NCBI GenBank assembly: GCA_025201705.1
Contig: MU617041.1
Span: forward strand, 1 to 25,718
Direction of reading: 5' to 3'
DNA from: Dissophora ornata
Lineage: Eukaryota > Mortierellomycota > Mortierellomycetes > Mortierellales > Mortierellaceae
DNA: 25,718 nt
Positions 8,466 to 19,860 of this stretch are shown here, one piece after another. Under the pieces are notes generated by a model, which was given only the letters and a program-made list of their open reading frames with translations, was not told the origin of the DNA and did no database searches. Position 1 is the stretch's first letter. Each line of letters opens with the position of its first letter. A program made the translations under genes and the position numbers.

Positions 8466-10904
8466 ATGCACACACCACTGCAGCAACAGCAGCAACAGCA
8501 GCAACAACAACAGCAACAGCAGTTTCAACAACATATGCAGCAGCAGCAGCAACGAGCCTCAGCGATGCAAGCCACCGGAAGGATGCCCAATGGCAGGCAT
8601 GGTTCATTCGAGATGGGTATGAATGCCAATCTCATGAACTCGTACTTTTGATGAATGAACTTCGGAGTGTCTGCTGACGTTTTCACTCCTCCGTGGATTC
8701 TAGGACAACCGAGCCAAGGCTGGGCATATGGTTCAGGACCGATACCAGGCATGAGTCAGGCGCGGCCACCCATGTCAGGCTTTCCTAGCGTGATGCAGCC
8801 TTCGCTTTTACAGCAACAGCAACAACAGCAGCAGCAACAGCAACAACCACAGCAGCAGCAACAGACTGCACTATCGCAACAACTATCCTCCCACTCTAGT
8901 CACCAACAGGAGATTCTCGACATGTCAGATTTTCCTGCTCTTGGAAGTGTCAATAGCTCATCTTCCAATCCCGGTCTTTCAACAGCAAGTTATGCCAGCA
9001 CAGCTGGGACGCTTGCGGCCAGCACGGGTTCAACCGCCTCGGGAAGTAGTCTATCGCAGGAGTTCAGCATAGAGGACGATTTCCCTGCATTGCCAGGCGC
9101 AAGACGCAACTCGGCCGGGTCGGGTCGTCATTTTGGTTCAATGCAGGTACACCAGCAACTGCAATCGACCCATCAGAACCCATCTCGCCCTCAACAAAGT
9201 ATGCAACATCATACTTCTCAGCAGCAAGCTCAGCACATGCTCCAGCAATCGCAACTCGATGGCTTGGGCGCGTTCTCTTCGATGCTCAACTCGACATCAG
9301 GGCCTCAAATGCAACAATCAATGCAACTCCAGCAACAGCTGGCGAGCGATATCATGTTCCAGCAGCAGCACCAACTTTTGCACATGGCTGGTACGCACTT
9401 GATCGCATGTCGTCTGCAGCGCTGGTTGGAAAACGAATAGAGGCGCGATATCATTAACATTTCACTATAATACCAGGTTCTCATTCACCGATCGACGCTC
9501 ATCTCTCAAGCTCATCCAACGAACTTGGAAAGGCAGCAAAGGTGACTATCGTGACATGCGTGGATCTTAATCATTCTGGGTCTACGGATAGTAGGAGGAG
9601 TGGAGGGCGTTCTTCCATACTAATCATGGCTCCGATTGACCATATAGAGCTACGCAACAAAAGCCGGCAACGGGTCTGGACTCTTCTTGGCACCAACAAA
9701 CAGCACGATGTCGGCTTCTCCTTCGACATCTGCCCCATCGGCTTCGTCAATGAGTGGCGCCAGCGCTGCGGCACATCCTAACGCATCTCATTCAGGATCA
9801 GTAGCAAGTGTTTCCGCGAGGCAAAGCGATACAATGCAAGGGCCGTCTGCGTCAGCGAATACAGTTGCAGAGTCGAAATCCCAAAACCAATCAGCGCTTG
9901 ACGACCATGACCAGTTTGGCTTGTTTGGAATGCTTGGGGTCATCCGAATGGCTGACCAGGATTCGACAAACCTGACCCTCGGTGGCGACTTGACGACGCT
10001 AGGACTCAGTTTAAATTCTGCAGAGTGAGTGCCTTGCATGGAGGTGCTATGCGATGACAGTCATTTTAGTGATGTTGACAGAACAGGTACGCTAACTCGA
10101 GAGTGCATTCGCGGACGCTCCTCATGTAGGCCGCTCTATGGCACATTTGCTTCGCCATGGTTTGAAGTGCCCACATCTGCCGATGTTGAGGTGGAATTTC
10201 ACGTACCCGCGTGTTACAACGTCCAACCGCCTCCCCCACCACAAGCCAAGCTCAGCTCAGTCTCGGATGAGACCCTGTTTTACATGTTTTACTCTATGCC
10301 AAGAGATGCACTTCAGGATGCTGCTGCTATAGAGCTCTACAACCGACACTGGCGATACCACAAGGAGTTGAGGCTATGGCTCATGAAAGATCAGTCTTCG
10401 GAGCAATCCAAAACTCCGACATTCGAGCGTGGAAGCTACATCTTCTTTGATCCAAACAGCTGGGAAAAAGTGAAGAAGGATTTTATTGTCATGTATGACG
10501 CTCTGGAGGAACGCCGGCAAGTCAATGCACTTCCACCAAACGGAAACTCTGCCTCAAATCCTCACGCTACTGGGTCATCTCCTGCCAATGGAACAGGATC
10601 CATCTCAAGTCATATGAACGGCCTAGATGCTGGCAGTCATGCGGGCCTGTTAAATAGCCTCAATTCAACATCGACGCCGGGACCAACGTCCTCCCAAGGC
10701 CCTCATATGAAGTTAGCTGGTGCTACAATGGGTTCCTCGCTGCATAGCCCGCACTCGCAGGTCCTTCAACAACAGCAGCAGCAGCAACGGCAGCAACAAC
10801 AGCAACAGCAAAAGTCGCTCCAAATGATGGGCATGGGCTCAAGCGGCCATGGTCCATTCACTGCGCTCAGCAATCATGGCCTCAGTAGCTCCAAACCCCA
10901 GTAA
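8466..10904 (+). CDS. NOT2: CCR4-NOT complex subunit NOT2 (CNOT2/CDC36 family)
   Basis: Five exons (8466-8616, 8704-9390, 9477-9541, 9648-10024, 10130-10904) with introns of 87, 86, 106 and 105 nt join in phase to give 684 residues. Introns carry CTGAC, TTAAC and GCTAAC branch points. NOT2 is a scaffold subunit of the CCR4-NOT deadenylase and transcription regulator. The NOT box spans about 388-557. Its recognisable parts are FGMLGVIRMADQD, LTTLGLSLNSAE spliced to PLYGTFASPW, VEFHVPACY, DETLFYMFYSMPRD, YNRHWRYHKELRLWL, SYIFFDPNSWEKV and MYDALEER. Upstream are the family's DFPALG and DFPALP motifs. Three poly-Gln tracts occur, two N-terminal and one near residue 640. About 127 Ser/Gln-rich residues follow the NOT box, where yeast and animal homologues end. 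Start choice: first ATG after an upstream stop, just before the first Gln tract. Confidence 0.93.
8478..8555 (+). repeat. CAG/CAA microsatellite encoding poly-Gln in NOT2 exon 1
   Basis: Mixed CAG and CAA codons encode about 14 Gln, then a second cluster after Phe-Gln-Gln-His-Met. Mixed codons limit slippage, which suggests an old tract. Similar tracts lie at about 8811-8870 and 10768-10812 in the same gene. Confidence 0.85.
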
Positions 10905-10936
10905 TGTATTAGAAAAGAGTAGCTTTATAATTTTAC

Positions 10937-10942
10937 TTTATT
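10937..10942 (-). terminator. AATAAA polyadenylation signal
   Basis: AATAAA on the minus strand lies 13 nt beyond the stop of the membrane-protein gene. It sits within the 50-bp gap to the convergent NOT2 stop, so the two 3' UTRs very likely overlap. Confidence 0.45.
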
Positions 10943-10954
10943 TTCGCAGTTTCC

Positions 10955-13900
10955 TCAATCTTGATCCTTGCGCTGTGCACCAGCAATATCACACGCGAGG
11001 TCGATGATGCTCCAATGCGATCCTGATGCAATACAGCCTGCACTCAATGATACACCCTGAACCACCTCCTTTTCCTCCCTCTGTCCATCTTGTCGAGACT
11101 CCAGAGGGTGGCGTGGGCTGCCTCTGTCTCCCGCTGAAAAGCTTGTGGCGATCCCACCTCGTTGAGCGCTCGGTCGATCCTGACGCAAAAAAGGCACGGC
11201 ACGTGCCCCAGCTTCAGAGCCGTGGCTGTCATGACTTGCGCGCTTCTTCATTGCATCTTTCTTTGTCCACCGGCGAAGAAACACTCTGTCCACCACAACA
11301 AAAATAATAATAAGGATGACCCAACCTGCTGCAATCCAGGCCAACATCACCTTGGGACCTCCACCAACTGCCCAAGCATGTCCCATCTTCAGGCGAGGGG
11401 CCATAACCCATTTACCGCCTATCCGCTCCCCCTTGACCTTGTCTGGCTCTGGAGATGGGCAGAGCAGAGCCACGAGCAAGGAAGCGTATAGTACGCAAGA
11501 GAAGGAAAATGTTCGCCAATAGTTGATCTTGTTCCAGTAACATGGCTTCATTCGTATGGTGTAACAGGCCATCGCAAGCATGATGGCCATGGACACCAGG
11601 CCGCGGAAGCGCCTTTGGGATGGTGACTGAATTAGCAGAAAGTCCACAGCGAGTAAGAGACCCAAGTTCTTGAGAACTGCCACCCCATTCGGTCTGAAAC
11701 AAATCTCCCCTTTGCTCGGCACTCTTTCGAAAGATGTCAAGAATACCATGAACAGAAGGTACGCCAGCGTGTATGCAAGTAGGCTGGCTGCAAGGTAAAG
11801 CGAGGGTTGGATTTGGGGCCCAGTGCATAACAATGTGCTTGCAGAAGGCGTCATAGTTGCTGAAGGATCCATTAGCGTCAAGACGATAGAATTAAATATA
11901 CTTGAGGCTTGAAGAGATCCCCGACCTTCTCGCCTGGCTTGTTCTTGCTGTTGAATATATTGTTCGTTGGCATACGCGTGGATGGCTTGAGACTGGCAAG
12001 CTGCGGACGACAGAAAGGTGCTCAAGATCGGAAGATAGAGAACGCTCTACGCAGACGTAGATGTCGTCATGTTAGGACAAAGATGGTGTTTTTGCTTCAA
12101 ACACAGCGCCGATCAAGCTCCGCTAACTTATTTGACTTTACCACCACAGGAATGAAGTAGCTTACCCAGCCGACGCTTATGGCGGGGCTGTGTGGCCGTC
12201 CTTCACGGCGTAAGCGCCGACATCGCCTATTCCATCCATGGATACTCAGAGCCACAATCCAGCCGAGTAGAACGGCAAAGGCGCATGACCAGAAACGAAG
12301 AAGATACCAGTCGCGCGTGTTGATCGAGGGCTGCAGGCCAAGACTGTTGACTATTTGCATGACAATGTCGCTATCTCCTGCCATCTGCTTTGGAAGTTGT
12401 TTCGTCTTTGGACTCTCGGCCTCGGATAACGCGCCAGTAATGTTACCGGAGCTGAGCCTAGTTAAGTTCAGACTTTGGATGGCCACCTCCGCGGCCGCAT
12501 TTACTAGATGGCCTCGTATCTCCTCCAGATTCCCTTGTGCTGCGGCTGTTATTGAGCTATTAGTCATGAGTGTCGTGATGTTTGGCAGCCACGCAGGTAG
12601 CGTCTCCGCGATCCATTCAGTTGATGCTGTTATGTTCTTGATCCAGGGAATAGCTAAAGCTGTGGCATTATCCAGCGTCGGCATGCTGCGGATCCAGTCT
12701 AAATCAGGGTTCAGGGCAAGTGCTGAGCTCGTGTTCTCCGATGGACTAGACAGCGGACTCGTCACCATCGCTCTACCTGAATCTGCCATGTCTCCCTGAT
12801 AGCTGAGATTGCGCAGATTGAAATTGAATAACGTGTTGTTGCCCAAAGAGAGAGTCCCGTCGTGATAGCGAAGCCTCGACGGCTCAAAAAAATCAATTCG
12901 ATCTGGCGAGGACGATGCGGCCTGAAAGACATTCAGGATGGTCTTGGCGCTCTCATACATGGCGGTGGTTTTCTCAGCCTGGTTGTAGAACTCCATCAAC
13001 TCCCGTAGAGGGAACGAAAAGAGCTGTAGAAACTCAATAACGAGGATCCCAACCTGGAGGTAGTTGAACCAAGCCAGAAATGACATGGTCCTGAAATCGG
13101 GAGAGTCATTTTCGTCATCCTCGCATTGTGCCTGACAGCTGTTTATATTCTCTCGGGCCAGAGAGCGATGGTCTTCGATGTTTCCTGACTCTTTTCTGTT
13201 GGCCCCAGTAGAAGTATCCATCGATATTGGTCCACCTGCAAACTTACAATCCCCCAGCGGGTGTGCCTCGACGCAATTGCACTGGCCTTCCTCAGCTCTC
13301 TCGTACTCCCTATGACTTCCGCTGTAACGCTCACATGAAGCAGCATCCACTTGCTGCTCCACGTCCAATGTAAAGTCCTTACCGGGGTACTCTTTTGGAA
13401 GTGTACCTGCCTTCGAAAGATCACCTTCGTAAAGTCGGCGCCTTACGAACACACGCTGCCGCACGAGAACGTAGCCATTGATGCCGGCGACAAAGACAAA
13501 AATCCCATGCTCCATTAGCTGGTCTCCAAAGTCCCTAACGCCAAGCGCGACCCTCATAACATTTGCAACGACGCTGTCCATCAAGCTATCACCATCTTCA
13601 GTATCAAACGTCCATGGAGTCTCGCCGGAAATGCCGTTGTGGGCTCTGAGAATAGCTCCTATGATCAGTGCAGCGCCTGCAAAGATGCAGCCGATAAGGC
13701 ACCAGCCTACAACAAACTCCCACAACCTTTCCGCAGCCAATTCATCCAGAGGCCGATCGTTCTTTGCTCCACCCATGCTGTCGCCCTCTGATGAGCAATT
13801 GACTCTCTGTGCCATATTTGCGCTATGCACTGAGGCGGAGATGGGATCGACTTCTGGACGTTCCATGCGCTGTCTCTGATGTCGCCTCCAGACTTCATCC

Positions 13901-14250
13901 ATGGTTCGTTCCTCACTGTATTCTCCCTTGGCGGCCGCAGACATGTCCTCTTCCTTATCTCCCCCTATCCGAGAGTTGAGGTGCCGCTGTCGCTGTGCCC
14001 TCCTTTTCCTAATCTTTTCTCGGCGCCGGCAGGGCCGCAGGCCCTCAGTCAGACATCCTGCCTGAGTAGCCATGGTCTCCGCTAACTGGTCGGCTTCGCT
14101 CTGTGCTTTAAGCCATAAAGTCAGTCTCTGAGAAGCAGGAGTTGTGCAGCGGCTGATAAATAGGTATAGGATAAAGGCAGCGAGCAAAAAGAAGACAATA
14201 ACAAAGAACAGGAGGATTGTTGGCCCCGATGTCTCCATGGTAGCTTGCAC
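10955..14250 (-). CDS. large polytopic membrane protein, function unknown
   Basis: Exon 1 (14250-12166) and exon 2 (12046-10955) join in phase 0 across a 119-nt intron (GTAAGC donor, CTAAC branch, CGTAG acceptor) to give 1,058 residues. Hydrophobic segments are near 12-33, 178-201, 249-265, 390-413, 653-672, 697-714, 778-799, 817-835, 845-861, 875-892 and 928-949. A basic cytoplasmic-type stretch (RRREKIRKRRAQRQR) follows the first. The loop at about 415-650 has about nine Asn-X-Ser/Thr sequons, so it is probably lumenal or extracellular and glycosylated. The tail after 950 is basic and disordered. I do not recognise the family; a fungal TRP-like channel or a multi-spanning receptor are possibilities I cannot support with a motif. 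A 48-nt GTATAT...TTCAG stretch within exon 2 (about residues 743-758) could be an optional intron. Confidence 0.75.
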
Positions 14251-14445
14251 GGTCTTTCAGTAGGCGTATTGCTGGATGAAGTAGAGAAGTGAGAACTTGT
14301 GAAGGGATGTCGGGATATGGGGTAGGGGATAGAGATATGGGAAAGGAAATATTCTGAACTGCCCTGACCTGCGTTGCGCAAGGGAATGTGCTGCAGAGCA
14401 GGAATTCATATCAAGGCTCAAAATCCTCGAAGAAAAAAGCTACTG

Positions 14446-14451
14446 TTTATT
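14446..14451 (-). terminator. AATAAA polyadenylation signal
   Basis: AATAAA on the minus strand starts 12 nt downstream of the acyltransferase stop at 14463-14465. Confidence 0.4.
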
Positions 14452-14462
14452 TACGAGATCAC

Positions 14463-15956
14463 TCAAACCGGGACTAGTGTTGCATACTTGTTCAACAATG
14501 AATCAGCTTTCAACCCATCCACACCTTCCTGCTCCACTGTCATCAAAACAGAAACATCTCCTGAATCCTTCTCCTGCGTCATCAAGCAGTATCCAGGTGG
14601 AAAGATACTGCCACCACCGGGCGTTGAGCAAAAAGGTTTTCCCCAGCCAAAATCCAATTTTGGACCTTGCAAGTCAAATTGACACCAATTCGTCAATATG
14701 ACATCTGCCGTCCAAGCAATACGACCGGCAGGTGTGGCGTTTTGAGGAGCTTCGAAAAACGAAATCTTGTCGGCAATAGCTTCTGGTGAAAGTTGAATAT
14801 TTAGGTCGTTTCGAATTGCGAGAGCGACACGAGAAGCTGACTCGCAAGTGAGGGATGTCAGATCGGAGCGAGAAACGGTGGCACTCCAAAGGGCATTGAA
14901 GTTTCCAAAGTATCGCCCAGACATGTTTCCTTGAGGAGCTCTGCCTCGACCATCAGCGGCCATCGCAATCCTCTCGGTCTGTGACTCCAAACTAGATCTT
15001 CCCTCCAATCTCGCCACAGCTGCATTTTCGCGGGCACGTGTGATGACACCGCAAAGAAGAGCTGCAAGGGCATCACCCGATGAAATCCACAGATCAGACT
15101 TGTGTTCTTTGGAAACAGAAGGCGAGAAATCGCTTTTCAATCGTTCCATAGAGCTTTTGGTGAATTTCCATCTTGAAATCCCTGATGATGCCATTAAAAA
15201 TGCAGGTGGCCCGGTTGCTGGAGTAGGAAGGACCACGAATGGAGGAGGAGGAGGAGGAGGCGTTGGTAGTGTTGATTCTCTGACCAAACCAGAAAAAAAC
15301 CGACCAGGAGTACGAGACCAATCATCTGGAATTTTTGTAAAGTCGACGGTTTCGCCTCGAGCGAGTTGAGCCCAGAGTTCAAGAAAATCGAGAAAGCCAC
15401 GCAGATCAGCGACTTGATGGTTTATGGAGGCGGCTACGGCAATGGTTCCGCAGGAAAACTATTTTGACAGAAGAAAAAAAATCATGTTGAGGAAAACCTC
15501 GAGTGGCGGTAATAACATGGAGTATATAATAGGATAGAGCATTTTTTTTTACCCTACCTGAGTTACTTTCACCGCAAATATGCTTGATGATGGAGGTAGC
15601 ATCACGTCAGTTCGAGGAGATAAATCCTCTGAATCGCCAGTATAAGGCGTGTCTTTCATTTCGACCAGAAAAGGTGTACCCAAAGTATTTTCGGCATCCA
15701 TTGCGATGCATAGCTCGCGCGCTTCATTGGCCTGCACAGTTCCTGCAACTGGTGGATACAACTCGAGTGCCTCTGCAAGAGAAGATTTCAGTTTATCGAT
15801 GACATCAGAAGTAGCGCTGGTCGGGCGGTGGTAGAATCGGTGATTGTGGATTTGTATGGGAGGACTAAGATCCAGACCATGAAGTGTTATTGTCGATGGT
15901 GGAGGTGGGCGATTGTATTTGCCGGTGGGGTGGATGGTGTAAGTCTCGATGACCAT
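14463..15956 (-). CDS. BAHD-type acyltransferase (HxxxD transferase family)
   Basis: Exon 1 (15956-15558) and exon 2 (15458-14463) join in phase 0 across a 99-nt intron to give 464 residues, the usual size for this family. BAHD enzymes move an acyl group from acyl-CoA to an alcohol or amine acceptor. The catalytic HQVAD lies at 147-151, in the context AVAASINHQVADLRGFLDF. The structural DFGWG, which orders the CoA channel, is at 402-406, followed by KPFCSTPGGGSIFPPGYCL. The N terminus has LDLSPPIQIHNHRFYHRP and LAEALELYPPVAG, typical of the family's first strand and helix. A Pro run sits in the inter-domain loop (about residue 190). Both hallmark motifs are intact, so it is probably active; the acyl donor and acceptor cannot be read from sequence. 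No signal peptide is seen, so it is likely cytosolic. Confidence 0.9.
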
Positions 15957-16604
15957 TCTTTGTACTATATGAATTGGAAAGTACGAAAAAGATAGACGTC
16001 AGCCAAATGCGGTATATTTGAGCACTTCTGTGTGAGGGTGGTAAGTGATGGAGATGCCACTAGACGATCAACTGGGAGGGTGTTACAATACCTTTCTAGG
16101 GGAGAGGATTGGCGAATGCTGATTGCGGAAAAGGGGCTGAGAAACTGGGAGTTTAAAAAGGGACTGGAAACTGCGGGAGGAAAACTGCGGATAAATTAAC
16201 TCTGTCTCGCAACGAGAACCCTCCAAGTCCTTTCTCCAAAAGGTCCAAACATGCGTCCGACGATTCTGTTGTGCTTTCAAGCCTTCTGCCTCCTGGCGCT
16301 CCATATGCTTACCGCGATCGCAAGGCGGCTTGGGCGTGATTGATGTTTCTATCCAGACACTAGCCTTCCAACTCAAACACTTGCGCAATATGGTATCTCC
16401 CTAGTCTCGGAAGATCGATCCTTCTCACCCTCATGAGAACCTACTCGGAGCTGCCTAACCCCCTGTCGGGCATCATTGCGCCTCTTCAACCTGGCACGCC
16501 GATCCGTCAACAGAATAAAGTCCTTGCGGGCACCACTGAAATATTGGTGATATGAACTTCAGTTTATTTATTAGATCTGTATAATGTTAGATGTATATGG
16601 GACT
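15957..16604 (-). other. intergenic: acyltransferase promoter and PMA1 3' region
   Basis: This 648-bp stretch separates two minus-strand genes. It should contain the acyltransferase promoter and the PMA1 3' UTR. An open frame on the minus strand at 16388-16083 has Trp/Cys-rich, unconvincing composition. No TATA box close to 15956 was identified. Confidence 0.4.
16563..16572 (-). terminator. overlapping AATAAATAAA polyadenylation signals
   Basis: Two overlapping AATAAA hexamers on the minus strand lie about 33 nt past the PMA1 stop (16605-16607). That distance suits efficient 3'-end formation of a highly expressed transcript. Confidence 0.5.
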
Positions 16605-19600
16605 CTATTTGATTTCCTCGACAACAGTCTGGTTCTTCTCCTTGAACGAAGACACAACGGCGGTCATGACGGCAACCTTACGAACGTTGTCGATGCTGTT
16701 CCAGACGCGATCTTGCTGAATCTTGGAGGCCTTGCGATGGGCAAGTTTGGTGCGGCGAGCATTGGTGGGGACAAATGTGGCAGTCATCTCAAAGGACCAG
16801 AGCTTGAAGAGCTGAACCTTGACAACATCCAAAATGATGAAGTAGATGAAAGAGATCAACAAGACAACAATGGCCTGTCCAGCGGGGATCTTTGGGGTCA
16901 AACCGCCGAAAATGACCATCAACAGTGCGATGATCTGGGTACCGATAATGACGATGGCAAAGATGGGCGAGGGCAAGTTCTCCCAGAAATAACCAGTAAG
17001 GCGGGTTGAGAAGATAACGAAATGAGGGGCGGACGAGATGTGAAGGTACATGACCGACTCCAGCTTGCGATCGTCGTAGTTGGCCTTGTCGTCCAGGGGC
17101 TCATAGCCAAAGTGCTTCCAGAAAATGTAAAAGTGGGCAAAGGAAAGGGCAGTCAGGCAGAGACCGAGGACGATCGACATGGTAATAAGCTGACCGATTC
17201 TCCACTTGTCGGGACGCTCAGAGATCTGCGCGTTATCGACAGCGATCACCAAGGTGGCCAAGTCGTTCAAGATGCAAATAAGGATGAGCAAGTGAGCGGG
17301 CAAGGACCAGTCGTAGGCCATGACAACCACGAAGAAGAACATCAGGAAGTGGACGGTGGACGTGATACGGTAGAGTGCATAGGAACGCATGCGCTGGAAG
17401 ATGGCACGGGAGGTCATCAAACCGTCAACGATGGTGGACAAACCGGGAGCGAGCAAGACGATATCAGCGGCCGAACGAGCAGCATCAGTGCATCCATGGA
17501 CAGCAATACCGACATTGGCCTTCTTGAGAGCGGGGGCATCGTTGACACCGTCACCGGTCATACCAACAAGGATTCCGCGCTTCTGGAGAAGTTCGACCAC
17601 ACGGTACTTGTGTTCGGGAATGACTTGGGCAAATCCATCGGCGCGAATGACATGCTCGGTAATCTCTTCCTCGGATTTGTCAGAGTCAACGAGATGGCTA
17701 GCGTCAAGCATGACGCGCTGCATGCCGAGACGGTGAGCGACTTCTTTGGCAATGATCAACTGATCACCGGTAATCATCTTGACGGCAACACCCATGTCAT
17801 TGCATCGGCTGATTGTCTCGGCAGAGTCAGGGCGGGGAGGATCAATCAAAGAGATCATACCAATCAGCTCCCATTGGTCCATGTTTCCCTCAACGGTACG
17901 AGCGACACCCAAAGCGCGGAGGCCACGCTTAGCAAGAGAGTTAACGGCACGGACGGCATCATCATCACCTCCAACAAGACGGATGATAACCTGAGGGGCA
18001 CCCTTGGCGACCTTGAAGGTTGAGTTGGTATCGAGCTTGGTGATCGTGGCCTGGGTAAGCTTGGTGGAGGGGTTGAACGGCAAGAAGGAGGTAACCTTGT
18101 AACCGGGCACTTCGTGCTTGTGGGTACGGTTCTTGAGAATCTCGAGCTGTTCCTCAGCAGCAGTACGCACAGCAAACTCAATGGGGTCATTAGCACCAGC
18201 CTCAGCAGCAAGGTACGAGTACAGGAGAATGTCCTCTGAGCTGTAGTTGTTGCTGAGATAGGGCTCATCAAAAGTCAATTCGTTCAAGGTCAAAGTTCCG
18301 GTCTTGTCAGAGCAAAGAACAGAGACGGAAGCCATCTCCTCGACAGCTGTCAAACGCTTGACAATGACCTTCTTGGCAGCGAGCTGCTTGGCACCGACAG
18401 CCATGGTGACGGACATCACGGTGGGCAGACCGACAGGGATAGCAGCAACAGTAAGGACCAAGACCTTGCGGAGGACAGTCAGGAAATCACCCCTGCCGTC
18501 AGCGTCGCCATGGAAATGAACGAGCTGATAGATCATGATGATGAGGATGAGGACGACGGTGATGAGAATCAAGAAGTTTCCAATGCGGTTGATAATCTTC
18601 TGGAAGTGACCTTCCTCAGTGGTGATTGAGATCAAGTTGGCGGCACGACCAATGAAGGTGTCACCACCAGTCTTGGTGACGACAGCCATCTGCTGGCCCT
18701 GTTTGACGATCGACGATGAATAGACAGTCTTGCCCTTGTTCTTCGCAACGGGGAGCGACTCTCCCGTGAGGGCAGACTGATCGATCAAGAGATCACCTTC
18801 GGTAGCCTCACCAGTGGCACCAATTCCGAGAAGGCGACCATCGGCAGGGACAATATCACCAAGACGCAAAACAATAATGTCACCAGGCACCAGGGCAGAG
18901 ACATCCAATTCGACCAGATGGCCATCACGCCAGCAGCGGGTCTTCAGAGCAAGGGTCTGTCTGAGAGCATCCAAGGCAGATTCGGCCTTGGATTCCTCAA
19001 TGAAACCAATGCACGCGTTGACGAGCAGAAGACCCAAGATAATACCAAAGTCAAGCCAGTCCTTGACGACGGCAGAGATAATACAGGCAACCTCAATCAG
19101 GTAGGCGATGGCGCCGGTAAAGTAGCCTAGGAATTTGAGGAAAGGATTGCGCTTGACCTCAGCCAATTCGTTGGGACCGAACTGGGCGAGACGCTCCTCG
19201 ACTTCGGCGGCGGTCAGACCCTTCCTGGGGTCGGTTTGGAGGAGAGCCTCGAGTTCAGGCGAGATCTCGTCCTTGTGCTCGTGGTGCTCGGCCTCCTCGA
19301 TCTCGAGGTTGCCCTTGGTAGGGGCGTGGACATCTATGTGACAGGATTGATGTCAGTCACGCAGTCAATAATTGTTCCCCGGTAACCAGAGATAAATTTT
19401 TTTAGAGTTCGGTTGTGTCCATTGGTGAGGGCGTAGAGTTGAGATATATTTGGGTATCCCGTTCCTGTAGCTGCGCGAGTGGAACTGACTTGGGGAAGCA
19501 GAGCCATGGGGGTGATGGGGGTGGTATGCCGAAAGGGGCAGGTGGCGGGGACAGGGGCGGTAGGGACATAGGCGGTGGGGACAGGGGCGGTGGAGACAGG

Positions 19601-19692
19601 GGTGGCGGGGACAGGGGTGGATGCAAGTTCTTGCGGACATGTAGACCGACAGGCGATGTGTGAACATGCGTACCTTCAATCTTTTCAGACAT
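16605..19692 (-). CDS. PMA1: plasma-membrane H+-transporting P-type (P3A) ATPase
   Basis: Exon 1 is only 19 nt (19692-19674, MSEKIE plus one base). A 340-nt intron follows, then exon 2 (19333-16605), giving 915 residues, close to the roughly 918 of yeast Pma1. The enzyme exports H+ using ATP and sets membrane potential and cytosolic pH. Visible landmarks: TGES of the actuator loop (196-199), IPVGLP in M4 (about 305), the phosphorylated Asp349 in DKTGTLT (349-355), KGAP of the nucleotide pocket (450-453), and TGDGVNDAP of the hinge (599-607). M6 contains ILNDLATLVIAVDNA, whose acidic residues take part in proton handling in this family. The C-terminal regulatory tail (SIDNVRKVAVMTAV, then SSFKEKNQT) is present. 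Codon use is strongly biased to C-ending codons, as expected for high expression. The tiny first exon is supported by the GTACGC donor, the CATAG acceptor and a perfect phase. Confidence 0.96.
19547..19621. repeat. 15-bp G-rich minisatellite, five units, in PMA1 intron 1
   Basis: Five consecutive 15-bp units follow the consensus GGGGACAGGGGCGGT on the plus strand (19547-19561, 19562-19576, 19577-19591, 19592-19606, 19607-19621), with a few substitutions. The plus strand is the PMA1 template strand, so the transcript reads CCGCCCCTGTCCCC. The closely spaced G3-4 runs could form a quadruplex on the template. Confidence 0.9.
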
Positions 19693-19796
19693 GGCTGGCA
19701 GGGATCGACGTGTCTCTTCTGAACAAGCTGTTCAAGGCACTGGTGTATCCTTATGGAGACAGGTTGGTCACGAAGAAAAGGGGGAGAGGGTGGGGA

Positions 19797-19860
19797 AGGG
19801 AGAGAGGAGAGAGGAGAGAGGAGGAGAGAGGAGGAGAGAGGAGGAGAGAGGAGGAGAGAA
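19797..19860. repeat. GAGAGGAG microsatellite in the PMA1 leader/promoter
   Basis: The plus strand is a pure purine tract built of GAGAGGA and GAGGAGA units; the PMA1-sense strand is therefore CT-rich. It lies 105-170 nt upstream of the PMA1 start codon. CT-rich tracts near the transcription start are common in strongly expressed fungal genes. The mirror-symmetric purine run could also adopt a triplex. Confidence 0.8.

Noticed and set aside
8387..8677. Plus-strand Ala/Thr-rich frame over the first CAG tract
   Set aside because: It is the frame-shifted shadow of the NOT2 poly-Gln exon.
8641..8703. A NOT2 first intron starting at GTACTT (8642)
   Set aside because: Its phase does not match exon 2. 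The GTATGA donor at 8617 gives a perfect phase-1 join.
17022..18023. A 333-codon open frame antisense to PMA1
   Set aside because: It lies opposite a strongly C-biased, conserved coding region, where codon bias commonly leaves long antisense frames open. Its composition follows the complement of PMA1 codons.
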